A stretch of 64,000 bases of DNA from Antedon mediterranea (Eukaryota > Echinodermata > Crinoidea > Comatulida > Antedonidae), in the NCBI RefSeq assembly GCF_964355755.1, contig NC_092673.1:2795001-2859000 (forward strand). The letters are read 5' to 3'. Positions 34,756 through 46,602 of the stretch are shown one piece after another. Position numbers and translations under genes: made by a program. Each line of letters opens with the position of its first letter. The stretch's first letter is position 1. Under the pieces are notes generated by a model, which saw nothing but the letters and a program-made list of their open reading frames with translations, made no database searches and had not been told where the DNA came from.

Positions 34756-35924
34756 AAGATTCTCAAGGTAATCTAACTTCTTTTTAAAGTTGTACAGAGT
34801 GCGACACAAGAGTTATGTCACTGACACACATACACAAATATTGGTCCTTGGTTCAACTAGATAAATCATTATGGAATTATAAATAGGATTAAAAGATTAC
34901 AAATAATCTGATATAATATCGACATCATCTGCCAATGATTCTATTATTAAATGTGTTTTATTTCCGTTCCCATTAGATACGGCCACGTTCAGATTTACGT
35001 GACCACCAACATTCGAAATCGTTCCAGTTGACTGGTCACAAGCCGCGTGCCATAGATATAAAATGTAGTCGTAGTTAGCAATCACTTTAGTAACTTTTGA
35101 GCATTCGGACCTTACGTTTCGTATACGTTATTTTTGCTGCATGATCAAATTGAGAAAAATGGTGAGTATGATAAAAATTGTTTAAACATATTGAAAATTA
35201 TGTGAACGAATTATGTCAATGTACAGTAAGACTTATAATTAACTAGGACTAAAATTTACGAACCTTTTTTTGCGCGACGACTAGAATATTACACATACTT
35301 CGTACTGTTCTTGCTATAATTTTAATATCGGAATATTTGAAACCTTCATTTAAAATTTTGTTTTAATAGATGTTATTGCCAATGATAGTTATTGTTCTGG
35401 TGGTGGTAGTTGACGGTGGCAGTCTAGGTAAAACGAAGGGGCCGGTGTTGAGAGGCTTAACGTCCCGTAACTATCAGAAACGATCGGTTTTGAATATGCT
35501 TAAAAGAAATGAAATAGGCCTACAGCAAAATAAACACGTTTCAAAAATTGAAGACGATGAAGATGTGTACATGTTCGTTGGTGAATGTACAATGTAAGTT
35601 ACAATGAATGTCTATTATATATGAATATATTATATTCATCATCATAAAATCTTATATTATGCATGTAATTATTATACTGCATATTATACTTATTTATATA
35701 AACAAAATAAGTATCATTGTGCAATGTAATGTTCGGAAATAGTGAAAAGAATGAAATACAGTATTTTGAAAAAAAAAAAACAAAATACGGTTTGCTTTAT
35801 ATATTTGTTCTTCATTTAGCAACATCTTTATACAGGATTACACAATCAGGTAAAAGAAAACCTGTTTTGCATTGTGGTACAAAATGGATACAAAAAAAAT
35901 CAGGGAAAAAATGTTTAGTTTATT

Positions 35925-36005
35925 GTGGAAAATATACATGGCTGCAGTCGCGTGCTTAAGTTAGTTTTTACCGACCGACCGACCGACATAGTGAACTAGA
36001 GTCGC
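35925..36005. repeat. Dispersed repeat with GACC tract, copy 2
   Basis: ATATACATGGCTGCAGTCGC ... ACCGACCGACCGACATAGTG. Intron 2 of the second neurotrophin-like gene. Confidence 0.75.
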
Positions 36006-36716
36006 GCTGCTACACAACATAGCCAGCAATAAAGGGAACACCCATATAAATTTGTCTGTTTTTTCTCAAGGATGTCTGGTTCATCTCATGGGGGTAAAAC
36101 AAAACCTATATCCGTATTGAGATACAAGTGACGTCAACGTTTACGTGTGGGTGGCACTATTAATTGACATTAACAATTACAGTAATTTAACGTCAATCTT
36201 CGTTTTTTTTTATTGTTTTTTGAAAATTATTTTTTTAGAACGAAAAAGCAAACCAATCTTATATTAAAGGCCTTTGGTGGAATTCTTCGTCAAGATATTT
36301 TTCTAAATGATGATGGAGAAACTGCTGAAAAAAATGTTTTGTACCGAGATTTAAAAGACAAAGATATTAAGAAAAGATACCAAGAGATCAATCAACATGA
36401 GATACGAAGAAGTCTTCTTGTTCATAATGAGAAATCATTAATGGCATTAATTAAAAGGGCTGGACGAAGAAATCAACCAGATAAAGAGGATACATCTGGA
36501 ACACAAAACAATGACATCGAGAAGAGTGCTGGGAAAACGCCTGAACGAATCGGGTATACCAGACATTGAGAGAAAGTGGAATTATTTTACGGCGAAAGTG
36601 TTGATTCCAGGATGAAAGTTTACCAGACTAAAGATAAAAAATGCAGGTAATGATCATTTTATAAACTTTTCAAACCGAGAGGCTAACCATCATTTCCTTA
36701 AAAATTGTTTACGCAC

Positions 36717-36883
36717 TTAAGCTCTGTCTCATTATACTATCAAACTAGTTTGAAAAAAAAAGTGATTTCCCAAAATATGGTAGTGATATACACTCAATAT
36801 GGTAGTGATATGACATCATCATGTCCATATATGGACACATCACATTTTTTTTGGTCAAGTTTGATAATGTAGACATGGCTTAA
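36717..36883. mobile_element. MITE family A copy
   Basis: TTAAGCTCTGTCTCATTATA ... GTTTGATAATGTAGACATGG. Intron 3 of the second neurotrophin-like gene. Confidence 0.8.
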
Positions 36884-37127
36884 CTCAGTTGATTATCAAC
36901 TTTAAAAATCTTGTTTATTTTTTCCAGATCACATTTACAAATTGCATTAAGTCATCGAAACGAATGCTACACACCAGCATTGGTCGTGAAAGGGTGTGGT
37001 GACGGTGATTTTGGTGTCAAACTGGAATTGCAACACATTAGGTGTGGTTGCTAATCACCACTGGTGAGGCCAGGAGTCAGGCTAGGTATTACAGGAATCA
37101 TATCTTCATGATATAATTGTTTATTCT

Positions 37128-37264
37128 TAAGCTAGTTTGATGATGTTCCTAAATATGGTAATGATATTCTTAAATATGGTAGTGATATGCTTAAATATGG
37201 TAGTGATATGGCATTATGTGCACATCACATTTTTTGTCACAAAGTTTGATAGACAGAGCTTTAG
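37128..37264. mobile_element. MITE family A copy (short)
   Basis: TTAAGCTAGTTTGATGATGT with three AAATATGGTAGTGATAT-type units and ...GATAGACAGAGCTTTA. About 75 bp after the second neurotrophin-like stop codon. Confidence 0.8.
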
Positions 37265-37393
37265 ATTAATGTACAGGCCTACATTTACATATCTTTATCG
37301 ATATCGTGAAGAATCATTTAATTTATATTCTTAATGAAAATATCTACAAATGCTATAAGAAGACAGAAGTGCAATAACATATTTATAAAAAAC

Positions 37394-37399
37394 TTTATT
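37394..37399 (-). terminator. Polyadenylation signal of the SRA gene
   Basis: TTTATT on +, AATAAA on -, about 180 bp past the stop at complement 37579-37577. Confidence 0.5.
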
Positions 37400-37576
37400 T
37401 CAATTTCAGTATAAAAGTCGATTGTTTAAAACCCATTTAATTAATATTTAAAACAATAAAACACTACAAAATAATAGGCAAACATGTATTTAAAAATGTG
37501 TATAAAAACACCAATATATATAATCTGCATATCTGGGCTTATCTAGCACCACAATTAAATTTATGATTGAAAGTTT

Positions 37577-40500
37577 TCACGACTTCTGTTCTTCTGTTTC
37601 TGAAAAGATATATTTGCATTTATGAATTAAAATATGCATATTAAATTTATCATTATTTATAATTTATACTAAATGTGCGACTTTTTTTATATTAAAATTA
37701 AAATAGATTAATTTATTTAGAAAGAAAGTATACTTGTAATCAATTCATTTAAAATTAGAACACATAAATTACAGTACAGTATATGATAAAGAATTGCATA
37801 CGTACATTTCATATTTATTAAATAAATAATATTTTATTATTTATAAATGTGCAATTTATTTTATATTAAAATTAAAATAGATTTATTTAGTAAGACAATA
37901 TACTTACAATAAAATCATTTCAAAATAGAATGCATAAACTACAGTATAATGTTTAATAAGGAATTCCATACATGGTTCATATTTATTAAATTAATAATAA
38001 ATTTGTATATTTGTAAAACATTGTGTAGTTTACCTTTGGTTGAGTTATGTTGTTTTTCATCAGTAATTTCTGTTTTTGGTTTTACATCTAAACTGAGTTT
38101 AGTTGGACTGGTGATTGAGTTATTGTTCTTCGTTGGACTGTCACCCCTGTCAATCAAGTCCCATGGGGGCGGGGCTTGGTCTTTGATACGTCGCAAGGCA
38201 TATTTGAAAATACCGAACCCAGACATTCCAGTTGTAAACCAGTATTTTTCGACTTTGTATAGTCCTGTAAAAATATAAAAAAAATAAATTGTTTAGGTCA
38301 CCTTCTATAAAAAAAACACAAATATATACGGAATACTAATCAAGAAGGCCCCTGGTTCGTCAGCATACGCTGTTTAGGGTCACCCTCTATAAATAAGGTA
38401 AAAAAAAAACACCATTTTTTAAATATATGGTCATTCAAAACTTGTTTCAATAATGTAATTGTAACCAAAACTGAAAACAATGAAATATCATATGCTAAAA
38501 ATAAAATATTATATAAATAACACTAATAACTTGAAGAGCTTCAATAAGTATTAACCATGTCTACTAAATCGATTTGAATAAGTGTTTATTTTTTTTTTTA
38601 ATGAATTTAAATTATTATATTACTTTTCCTAAGTATAGAGTAATAATGAACACATACCATCGTAGCGATAGCCATCTTCTGGTGCGAAAGGACTGTCAAG
38701 TTTGTAGCCACGGATTACGCGAACCGGTTTGCCGTTATCAACATTGCGACTTAACGCTAAGTTAACTGCAACACAATTTATGTTAATAATAATATCAACT
38801 TATAAAGGAAAAAAACAGAGTGGGGGACATGTGCAGACTTCAATTTTATGTGCAAGGTATAACCCTCTGTCTACACTATCAAATTAGTTTGACAAAAAAA
38901 GTGTGATATGCCCAATGGTAGTGATGTGCCCAAATATGGTAGTGATATGCTATCATCATGTCCATACATGGTCCACATCACATTTTGTTGTCACATAATG
39001 TTTGATAATGTAGACAGAGCTTAAGGTACACTAGTTATAAAAGGTGCAAAGTCAATAATATTGTTCAAATGAAGGGCCTACCTTTGGCTAAGGTTTGGTC
39101 TTTCGACTGTGGTGCAGTTCTCAGATTCTTTGGATTAGCTTTTGTTCCTTTCAGATCTCTTCCACCTAAAAAAAAAACAATTACTTTTTAAGCTTTGTCT
39201 ACACTATCAAACAAGTTTGACGAAAAAAATCATGTGCCCAAATATGGTAGTGATATGACATATGGGCACATCACATTTTTTTGGCAAAGTTTGATAATGT
39301 AGACAGAGCTTTGCCGCCTTATTATTCTAGTAATCATTTTATACTCTTGTAGGATAACTATCCAGTGTAAATTAAACATGGTTCTCAAATTTGGGGTGGA
39401 GGGAAAGCGGTGCACATGGTGGGTTTTGTAATTCTATCAGCATCTTACCAGATCCAGTGTATGTGAAGCAGTCACCAAGATCGATGTCATCTTCATAACC
39501 CCCAGATAGCGCTAGAGAGTAGCAGCCTTCCTGTTCATTGCCATGAATACCAGCTACTGTTGGCCTATGAATGCCAGCTGCTGAGCATTCCATTCTAGAC
39601 CACCACCAAGTACCAACCTCTACCCCTAAAAATTTAACAAGAATTTGTTATTTGACATACTTGATACAATATTAAGTATATAGAACAATGATGTTCAATG
39701 TACATTGTTGTTTTCAAATCTTCTGATAAACGTTAAGCACACGTATATTTTAATTCAATATTTATAGTTCATTTTATTTGTCCAAAAGGAAATTCATGTT
39801 AACATACAATTGTAAAAAAAATTAGTTGAAGGTTAGTAATACAGAAAAAGACAAAAATATTTGAAAAATATGACAGAGCTACAATAAACAATGAAATTAA
39901 CTTTGTTGATTAAAAAGCTGGATTGATTCTTCCCAAGCATTGTATTATCATTAAACTACACACCTGGTATACTGCCATATGAGTTCTCTCTTGGAAGTGC
40001 TTTCTTCTTTGGCTTGTAGTCAGCATCCTCAGAGAAAGAGTCCTCCTGCAGCTCCATGCCTTCTAGTGCTTTCTAAAATATTGATTTAAATCACAATAAA
40101 CATATATTAATTACTATAAAAAAAATTCTATATGCAAAAATTTTTATTATTATCGTAACACTTATTTGTGCACTTTGTATTTAACAATAAATACCTGTCC
40201 TTTGAGTCTTCGGGATCGACGGTGACCATTAGAAAAATCACTGCCATCTTCTGATTTGAACTCGACACCTTCTTCACGAATGACCACCTTTCGCGGTGTT
40301 TCTGGACGGGATTCTCGCTTTCTTTTCACAGTCTTCTTTACAACTTTAGGAAGTCTTTTAAACTACGCAGAAACAATTTTAGCATTATGACAAATTATAT
40401 ATTTAGTTTACTGCATCAATGGTTGCATTAAAAGGAATAGTAAGCTATACTACGGCTATGATACGGCTGGGTCTCCACAGTCCCCCTCTAAATTTCGCAA

Positions 40501-40782
40501 ATTGTAATGCAAAAGATAAGACATCAAATTAAGAACACTTTATTTCACTACTTTAAGGAAGTCCCGCCCCCCCCCCCCCAACCCCTATTTCATAAACATG
40601 GCACTGAAATACATGAAGATAAATCTATACAAGTACAATTTATTTTTTTTTAAATTAAGAAATCAATAATAATATTTTAAATAACTTACAGGATTGAGAA
40701 TGCCCAGTTCAGCAAGAACCTTCTTGTTTTCCTCAATATTTTTCAATCGAATCTTTTCATATTCTGATAATGCAGTTGGCAT
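37577..40782 (-). CDS. Stand-alone SRA-domain (UHRF1-type) protein
   Basis: Exons (complement): 40782-40690, 40362-40195, 40072-39964, 39625-39449, 39165-39082, 38765-38658, 38264-38034, 37599-37577; GT-AG, phases close, 330 aa. The N-terminus is [20 protein letters not shown], a helix-like start I associate with WDR76-type proteins. A basic, probably nuclear region follows ([23 protein letters not shown]). The SRA domain is at about 118-283: [80 protein letters not shown]. In UHRF1 this fold flips and reads 5-methylcytosine. The pocket-side YSL..GGYEDD is kept, while the NKR-finger region (GNKR in human) differs (GTKANPKN). UHRF1's ubiquitin-like, Tudor, PHD and RING parts are absent. A Ser/Lys-rich tail ends the protein. 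Confidence 0.88.
38859..39024. mobile_element. MITE family A copy
   Basis: CCTCTGTCTACACTATCAAA ... TTTGATAATGTAGACAGAGC. Intron of the SRA gene. Confidence 0.85.
39188..39312. mobile_element. MITE family A copy
   Basis: TAAGCTTTGTCTACACTATC ... TTTGATAATGTAGACAGAGC. Intron of the SRA gene. Confidence 0.85.
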
Positions 40783-41521
40783 TTTGACTGGTTCTCTTCT
40801 TATATTATAAATGACAATATGATATCTGTTGATAATTCAAACAAATAATGTAATGTAAATTACCCTTTACAATTCTACAATAAGATGTCCAATGAAGGGG
40901 CCTCTACTGTGGCGAGGTGCTGGATACAGGTGACCTCTGGGTCTATGTACTGAGGACGTACTGCCTTTCTAAAAAGCTGTTGCAACGCGGCCTGACATAC
41001 CACCACAACATGATGGATGGTTTGGGTAGGCCTCTAGCTAGGCTAGGCTAGGCCTATATGTTATATTGTCATTGATATGCTGAATTCGGTTAATTTACAA
41101 ACATTGATTGCCATTTATAAATATACAACTAGGCTAGTTTATGTCAACTAAAACAATATTAACATTACATTTTACAAGAAAGACTTACGCAAATAACACG
41201 TGCTTTCTATTGTATGACAGGTGGATTTTAAATTGGATTATGAAACCCAGAAATCGCGCGAAAATGTATTTTATTCAACCAGTTTTTGCAATAACAACAA
41301 GGGTTTAAAAATATATTTCTATATTAAAAAGTTAGTTTTATTTTAGGATTTGTATCAAATAAATATATTTTAGTTGATAAACCTAAATAAGATAATAAAA
41401 CGTTTTGCAATCAAATTGTATTTAAACACATTTTTTCTTAGATTAGGCTAGTATGTCTTGCCTGCTGTGTTTACTCAACCGTAACATTTACATCTAGCTA
41501 GGCTAGGGAGCTATATATCCA

Positions 41522-41555
41522 ATACCAAATTGGCGAGTAAATCATGTTTTACTTT
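41522..41555 (-). promoter_or_regulatory. 34-bp module upstream of the SRA gene (shared with PYROXD2)
   Basis: On the minus strand: AAAGTAAAACATGATTTACT then CGCCAATTTGGTAT, followed by a TATATA-like stretch toward the SRA gene. It matches 49219-49252 at 33 of 34 positions. Function is inferred from position only. Confidence 0.5.
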
Positions 41556-41737
41556 AAATTAAATTTATACGCTCTTCCACAAGGTCAATTGTTAGTTATA
41601 CATACAGACTATATTAAAACAATGATTTTGAACACGTAGGGCATTTCTTTGAATTCTTTCCTATTGTCGTTTTGTGGTAATTTACAGCTTTTTATATGTT
41701 TAACAAACGTACATAATCAATTGCGTCTGCATCATGC

Positions 41738-41768
41738 TAGACTACAACTTCCGGTAGTGACGTAATCA
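41738..41768 (-). promoter_or_regulatory. CRE/ETS-like promoter cluster
   Basis: The minus strand reads TTACGTCACTACCGGAAGTT followed by GTAGT. This combines a TTACGTCA (CREB/ATF-like) and an ACCGGAAGT (ETS-like) site, common in housekeeping promoters. It fits as the core promoter of the SRA gene, though no TSS evidence is available. Confidence 0.4.
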
Positions 41769-41884
41769 GCATATTTTTGGTAATAAAACTTTTTCACTAA
41801 GCTAGGGAATCTTCTGATATCAATATTTATTAGACCATACTTTAGTTAGCCAATCAAAATAAACGTATAAACAATTTTGCGGCG

Positions 41885-43990
41885 ATGTTGTTGAGGTAAA
41901 ATATACTGTGTTTTACAATAACCAATTTGGTTAGAGTAAAACACAATGATAAAGAATAGGAAACATTTAATAATATGATAAATGTCATTACATAGCAATT
42001 TATCACTGTGTTTTACTATAACCAATTTGGTTAGAGTAAAACACAATGATATAGAATAGGCAACATTTAATAATATGATAAATGACATTTACATAGCAAT
42101 TTAGCACTGTGTTTTACTATAAACAATTTGGTTAAAGTAAAGCAGAATGATAAAGAATAGGAATTTAATAATATGATATATGACATTTACATAGCAATTT
42201 AGCACTGTGTTTTACTATAACCAATTTGGTTAGAGTAAAACACAATGATAAAGTATAGGAAACATTTAATAATATGATATATGACATTCACATAGCAATT
42301 TAGCACTGTGTTTTACTATAACCAATTTGGTTAAAGTAAAACACAATGATAAAGAATAGGAAACACTTAATAATATGATAAATGACATTTACATAGCAAT
42401 TTAGCACTGTGTTTTACTATAACCAATTCGGTTAAAGTAAAGCAGAATGATAAAGAATAGGAATTTAATAATATGATATATGACATTTACATAGCAATTT
42501 AGCACTGTGTTTTAATATAACCAATTTGTTTAGAGTAAAACACAATGATAAAGAATAGGAAACGTTTAATAATAATGATTATTTACATAGCAATTTAGCA
42601 CTGTGTTTTACTATAACCAATTTGGTTATAGTAAAACACAATGATAAAGAATAGGAAACATTTAATAATATGATGTATGACATTCACATAGCAATTTAGC
42701 ACTGTGTTTTACTATAACCAATTTGGTTAGAGTAAAACACAATGATAAAGAATAGGAAACATTTAATAGCATGATAAATGACATTTACATAGCAATTTAG
42801 CACAATGTTTTACTATAACCAATTTGGTTATAGTAAAACACAATGATATAGAATAGGAAACATTTAATAATATGATAAATGACATTTACATAGCAATTTA
42901 TCACTGTGTTTTACTATAACCAATTTGGTTATGGTAAAGCACAATGATATAGAATAGGAAACATTTAATAATATGATAAATGACATTTACATAGCAATTT
43001 ATCACTGTGTTTTACTATAACCAATTTGGTTATGGTAAAGCACAATGATATAGAATAGGAAACATTTAATAATAATTATTATTTACATAGCAATTTAGCA
43101 CCATGTTTTACTATAACCAATTTGGTTATGGTAAAGCACAATGATATAGAAGAGGAAACATTTAATAATATGATAAATGTCATTACATAGCATGCAATTT
43201 AGCACTGTGTTTTACTATAACCAATTTGGTTAGAGTAAAACACAATGACAAAGAATAGGAAACATTTAATAATAATGATTATTTACATAGCTAGCAATTT
43301 AGCACAATGTTTTACTATAACCAATTTGGTTATGGTAAAGCACAATGATATAGAATAGGAAACATTTAATAATATGATAAATGTCATTACATAGCAATTT
43401 AGCACTGTGTTTTAATATAACCAATTTGGTTAGAGTAAAACACAATGATAAAGAATAGGAAACATTTAATAACATGATAAATGACATTCACATAGAAATT
43501 TAGCACTGTGTTTTACTATAACCAATTTGATTAGAGTAAAGCACAATGATAAAGAATAGGAAACATTTAATAATAGATAAATGACATTTACATAGTAATT
43601 TATCACTGTGTTTTACTATAACCAATTTGGTTAGAGTAAAACATTTTAACTATGATAAATGATATTTAGCACTGTGCTGGATACAGTAAAACACAAATAA
43701 AGAATAGGAAACATATAATAATATGATACATTTACATCCAAATTTAGTATTGTGTTTTACTATAGCCAATTTGGTTACAGTAAAACACAATGATAATGAA
43801 ATATTTATTATATGATATTATTTACATAGCAAAATATTATATTAAACATATCTTATTATCTAAACGTTATGAAAAGAATAGGATACATATAATGTAATAA
43901 TATAATAAATAAAAGTTACATAGTTTATCATCTTGTTTTACAGAACCAATTTGGTGACACAGTTAAACACAGTGATAAAGAATAGATACT
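41885..43990. repeat. About 100-bp satellite array, left
   Basis: About 20 monomers, each with TGTGTTTTACTATAACCAAT, then TTGGTTAGAGTAAAACACAA, AAAGAATAGGAAACATTTAA and TACATAGCAATTTAGCAC. Each monomer carries a self-complementary core centred on CCAATTTGG. ORFs across it are repeat read-through. Confidence 0.95.
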
Positions 43991-44004
43991 GTTTTAGGTT
44001 ATAT

Positions 44005-44402
44005 AACCCTAACCCTAGTTTGAAGCGACATAATAAATTCATCGCGAAAAAGTACGTATCGTATTTAGAAACTTTTGAAATTTGTTAGATATGTTTAATA
44101 GGTTCTTACGTCTATAAAACAAACAAAAAATATAAATTTCACAAAAAATTCGTGATTTTAATAATTTGCATTTCTAAAAATGTACACTTATGAAATACCA
44201 TACATTTTCCAACACATTTTTACTTCATTGATGATTCCCAGAAATCAAAATAAAACAAATTATGATATTTCTTTTACATTATAGATGTAAGAACCTATAT
44301 TGAACATGTACCAAATTTCAAACGTTTTTTAAGACGATACGTATTTTTATCGATGAATTAAGTATGTGATCGCTTCAAACTAGGGTTAGGGTTAAATAAC
44401 CT
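44005..44402. mobile_element. Foldback element with telomere-like ends, copy 1
   Basis: ATAACCCTAACCCTAGTTTG ... CAAACTAGGGTTAGGGTTAA, with subterminal TACGTATC / GATACGTA pairs. Arms extend well beyond 100 bp with imperfect pairing. Confidence 0.75.
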
Positions 44403-44623
44403 AACAGTTCCATTCTTTAACACTGTGTTTAACTTTTAACCAAATTGGTTTTAGTACAACACAATGATAAACTATGTACATTTTATTTTTCATATTACAT
44501 TATAGGATACATATAATGTAATAATAATAAATACAAGTTACATAGTTTATCATCTTGTTTTACAGAACCAATTTGGTTACACAGTTAAACACAGTGATAA
44601 AGAATAGACACTGTTTAGGTTAT

Positions 44624-45028
44624 ATAACTCTAACCCTAGTTTGAAGCGATCACATACTTAATTCATCGCGAAAAAATACGTATCGTATTCAGAAACATTT
44701 GAAATTTGGTAAATATGTTCAATAGGTTCTTACGTCTATAAAACAAACAAAAAAATAAAAGTTTCAAGACAAATTCGTGATTTTAATAATTTGCATTTCA
44801 AAACATTTACACTTATGAAAGACAATACATTTCCAACACATTTTTACTTCATTGATGATTCTCAGAAATCAAAATAAAACTATTAGGATATTTTCTTTTG
44901 CATTATAGATGTAAGAACCTATATTGAACATATCTACCAAATATCAAACGTTTTTCAAGACGATACGTATTTTTAGCGATGAATATTAAATATGTGATTG
45001 CTTCAAACTAGGGTTAGGGTTAAATAAA
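44624..45028. mobile_element. Foldback element with telomere-like ends, copy 2
   Basis: ATAACTCTAACCCTAGTTTG ... CAAACTAGGGTTAGGGTTAA. Close relative of 44005-44402 in the same satellite context. Confidence 0.75.
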
Positions 45029-45339
45029 CTAAAACAGTTCTATTCTTTATCACTCACTGTGTTTAACTTTTAACCAAAATGGTTATAGTAAAACACAATG
45101 ATAAACTTATATGTAAATTTTATTTTTCATAACATAAAATGTTTGATATTCTTTATAATATTTAATATTATATTTTAGGCCTACTATTAATGACGTATAA
45201 ATGCACACTACATCTGAAATAACTTTCTACTTCATTGGCGATTCTTACCAAAAAAAAAGAACTAATTTTGTTATGTATATAGAGCAACCTATTATAACAT
45301 GTCTTGTATGATTTTTATCTCGTTTCAATGACATTTTAT

Positions 45340-45632
45340 ACTACAATTCAAATGAAAAAGCATCACAAAAAAATACGTCTGGTATTCAAAAAGTTTCTAA
45401 ACTCGGTACACAGAAAAAAGGAAATGTTGAAAATGTATGGTCTTTCATAAGTGTGAATTTTTAGAAATGCAAATAATGGAAATCATCGATTTGTCTTGAA
45501 ATTTATAATTTTTTTTGTCTTATTGAACATATCTATACAAAATGTCAAACGTTTCTGAATACGATACGTTTTTTTTCTCGATGAATTTATAATGTCGCTT
45601 CAAACTAGAGGGTAGGGTAGTAACCTAACAAG
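45340..45632. mobile_element. Foldback element, diverged copy 3
   Basis: Ends ...CGATGAATTTATAATGTCGC TTCAAACTAGAGGGTAGGGT. The interior AAATGTATGGTCTTTCATAA matches the other two copies; the left terminus is lost. Confidence 0.6.
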
Positions 45633-46062
45633 TATCTATTCTGTATCACTATGTTTAACTGTGTAACCATATTGGTTCTAATAAAAAACAATGATAAACT
45701 ATGTAAATTGTATGTTTCATATATTACATCTTTGCCAAAAAAAATTATTGGGAATGTCAAATTTCTTTTTCATGACATATATCTACAAATTTCAGAAGCT
45801 TTTGAGTACGAGTATTTTACGCGATGTTTTTTTATCCTCATTTTAATATTTTGGTCAGGTCTGATTTTGGTAATGTAATTCACATGCATAAAGTTTTGTA
45901 TCCAAAAATTGTTTATTCTTGGGTAGAAATGAGGAAATAAATAGTATTCCTGTATAATATAATAATCAATAATAAAGTATAAAAAAAAGTGTTGTGTAAA
46001 CGAACGTTTTTTACGCTTCGAATTTTCTGTTACATTATGTTTGAATTGAAGCTACAGATATT

Positions 46063-46105
46063 GAATCATGGACCTATAAATTAGTAATTTATAGGTCCAT
46101 GATTG
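46063..46105. repeat. Perfect short palindrome (19-bp arms)
   Basis: ATCATGGACCTATAAATTA, one base, then its exact reverse complement. Confidence 0.9.
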
Positions 46106-46389
46106 AACATATCGTCACTCACCACACATTTTTTGTTTTGTATTTCGAAAGTATTTATTCTAAAGAACAATTGATGCAAACATCAACTGCGTATCTTATT
46201 TCATTAATTAATTATATTAATTATACTTTGGCGATTATTCGTCACACGAAGAGTCGAATATCGATTCGTCTCGTCATGGGAAGAAAACGTGCATTGCGCA
46301 CACTGTTTACGCGCCTCAACAATAAACGGCGAATATGCGATTCGTCACTTATGGAACGCCGTTTTACACAAGTTTTTGGCGATGATAAA

Positions 46390-46602
46390 AATTGCGTCGA
46401 TGATGAAATTTCGTCGATGAAAATTGCATCGACGCAATGTAGATTGCGTCGATGCAATGTAGATTGCGTCGACGCAATTTACATTGCGTCGATGAAAATT
46501 GCATCGATGAAAATTGCGTCGATGAAAATTGCGTCGATGAAAACTGCATCGATGAAAATTGCGTCGATGAAAACTGCATCGATGAAAATTGATGTGATGA
46601 AT
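46390..46602. repeat. 15-bp tandem repeat, left array
   Basis: About 14 copies of CGTCGATGAAAATTG and variants (GCATCGATGAAAACT). An open frame crosses it because 15 is a multiple of three. Confidence 0.92.

Larger units (their letters stand above)
33500..35140. other. Intergenic spacer before the second neurotrophin-like gene
   Basis: Contains an unremarkable 155-codon + strand ORF at 33521-33988 with no recognisable motif, one full family B element and one family A MITE. The promoter of the gene at 35141 should be near 34760-35130. Confidence 0.4.
35141..37054 (+). pseudogene. Second neurotrophin/Spaetzle-like gene, interrupted by one in-frame TGA
   Basis: Exons 35141-35161, 35370-35593, 36239-36646 and 36928-37054 have the same exon count and phases (0, 2, 2) as the gene at 27577. 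The signal peptide is IVIVLVVVVDGG. A shared pro-region follows: FVGECT, then KKQTNLILKAFGGILRQD against KLITALYGEIL in the first gene. The knot end has VYQTKDKKC, then CYTPALVVKGCGDGDFGVKL and IRCGC at the C-terminus. There is no collagen or Trp-rich block. Codon 192 is TGA (36567-36569), between pro-region and knot. The frame and all splice sites after it are intact, so the break is recent, a polymorphism or a sequencing error. If transcribed as is, only the pro-region is made. The position equivalent to the first knot Cys (NGF Cys15) has no Cys. Confidence 0.75.

Noticed and set aside
34897-35085. 62-codon minus-strand ORF upstream of the second neurotrophin-like gene
   Set aside because: Short, no motif, and in the expected promoter region.
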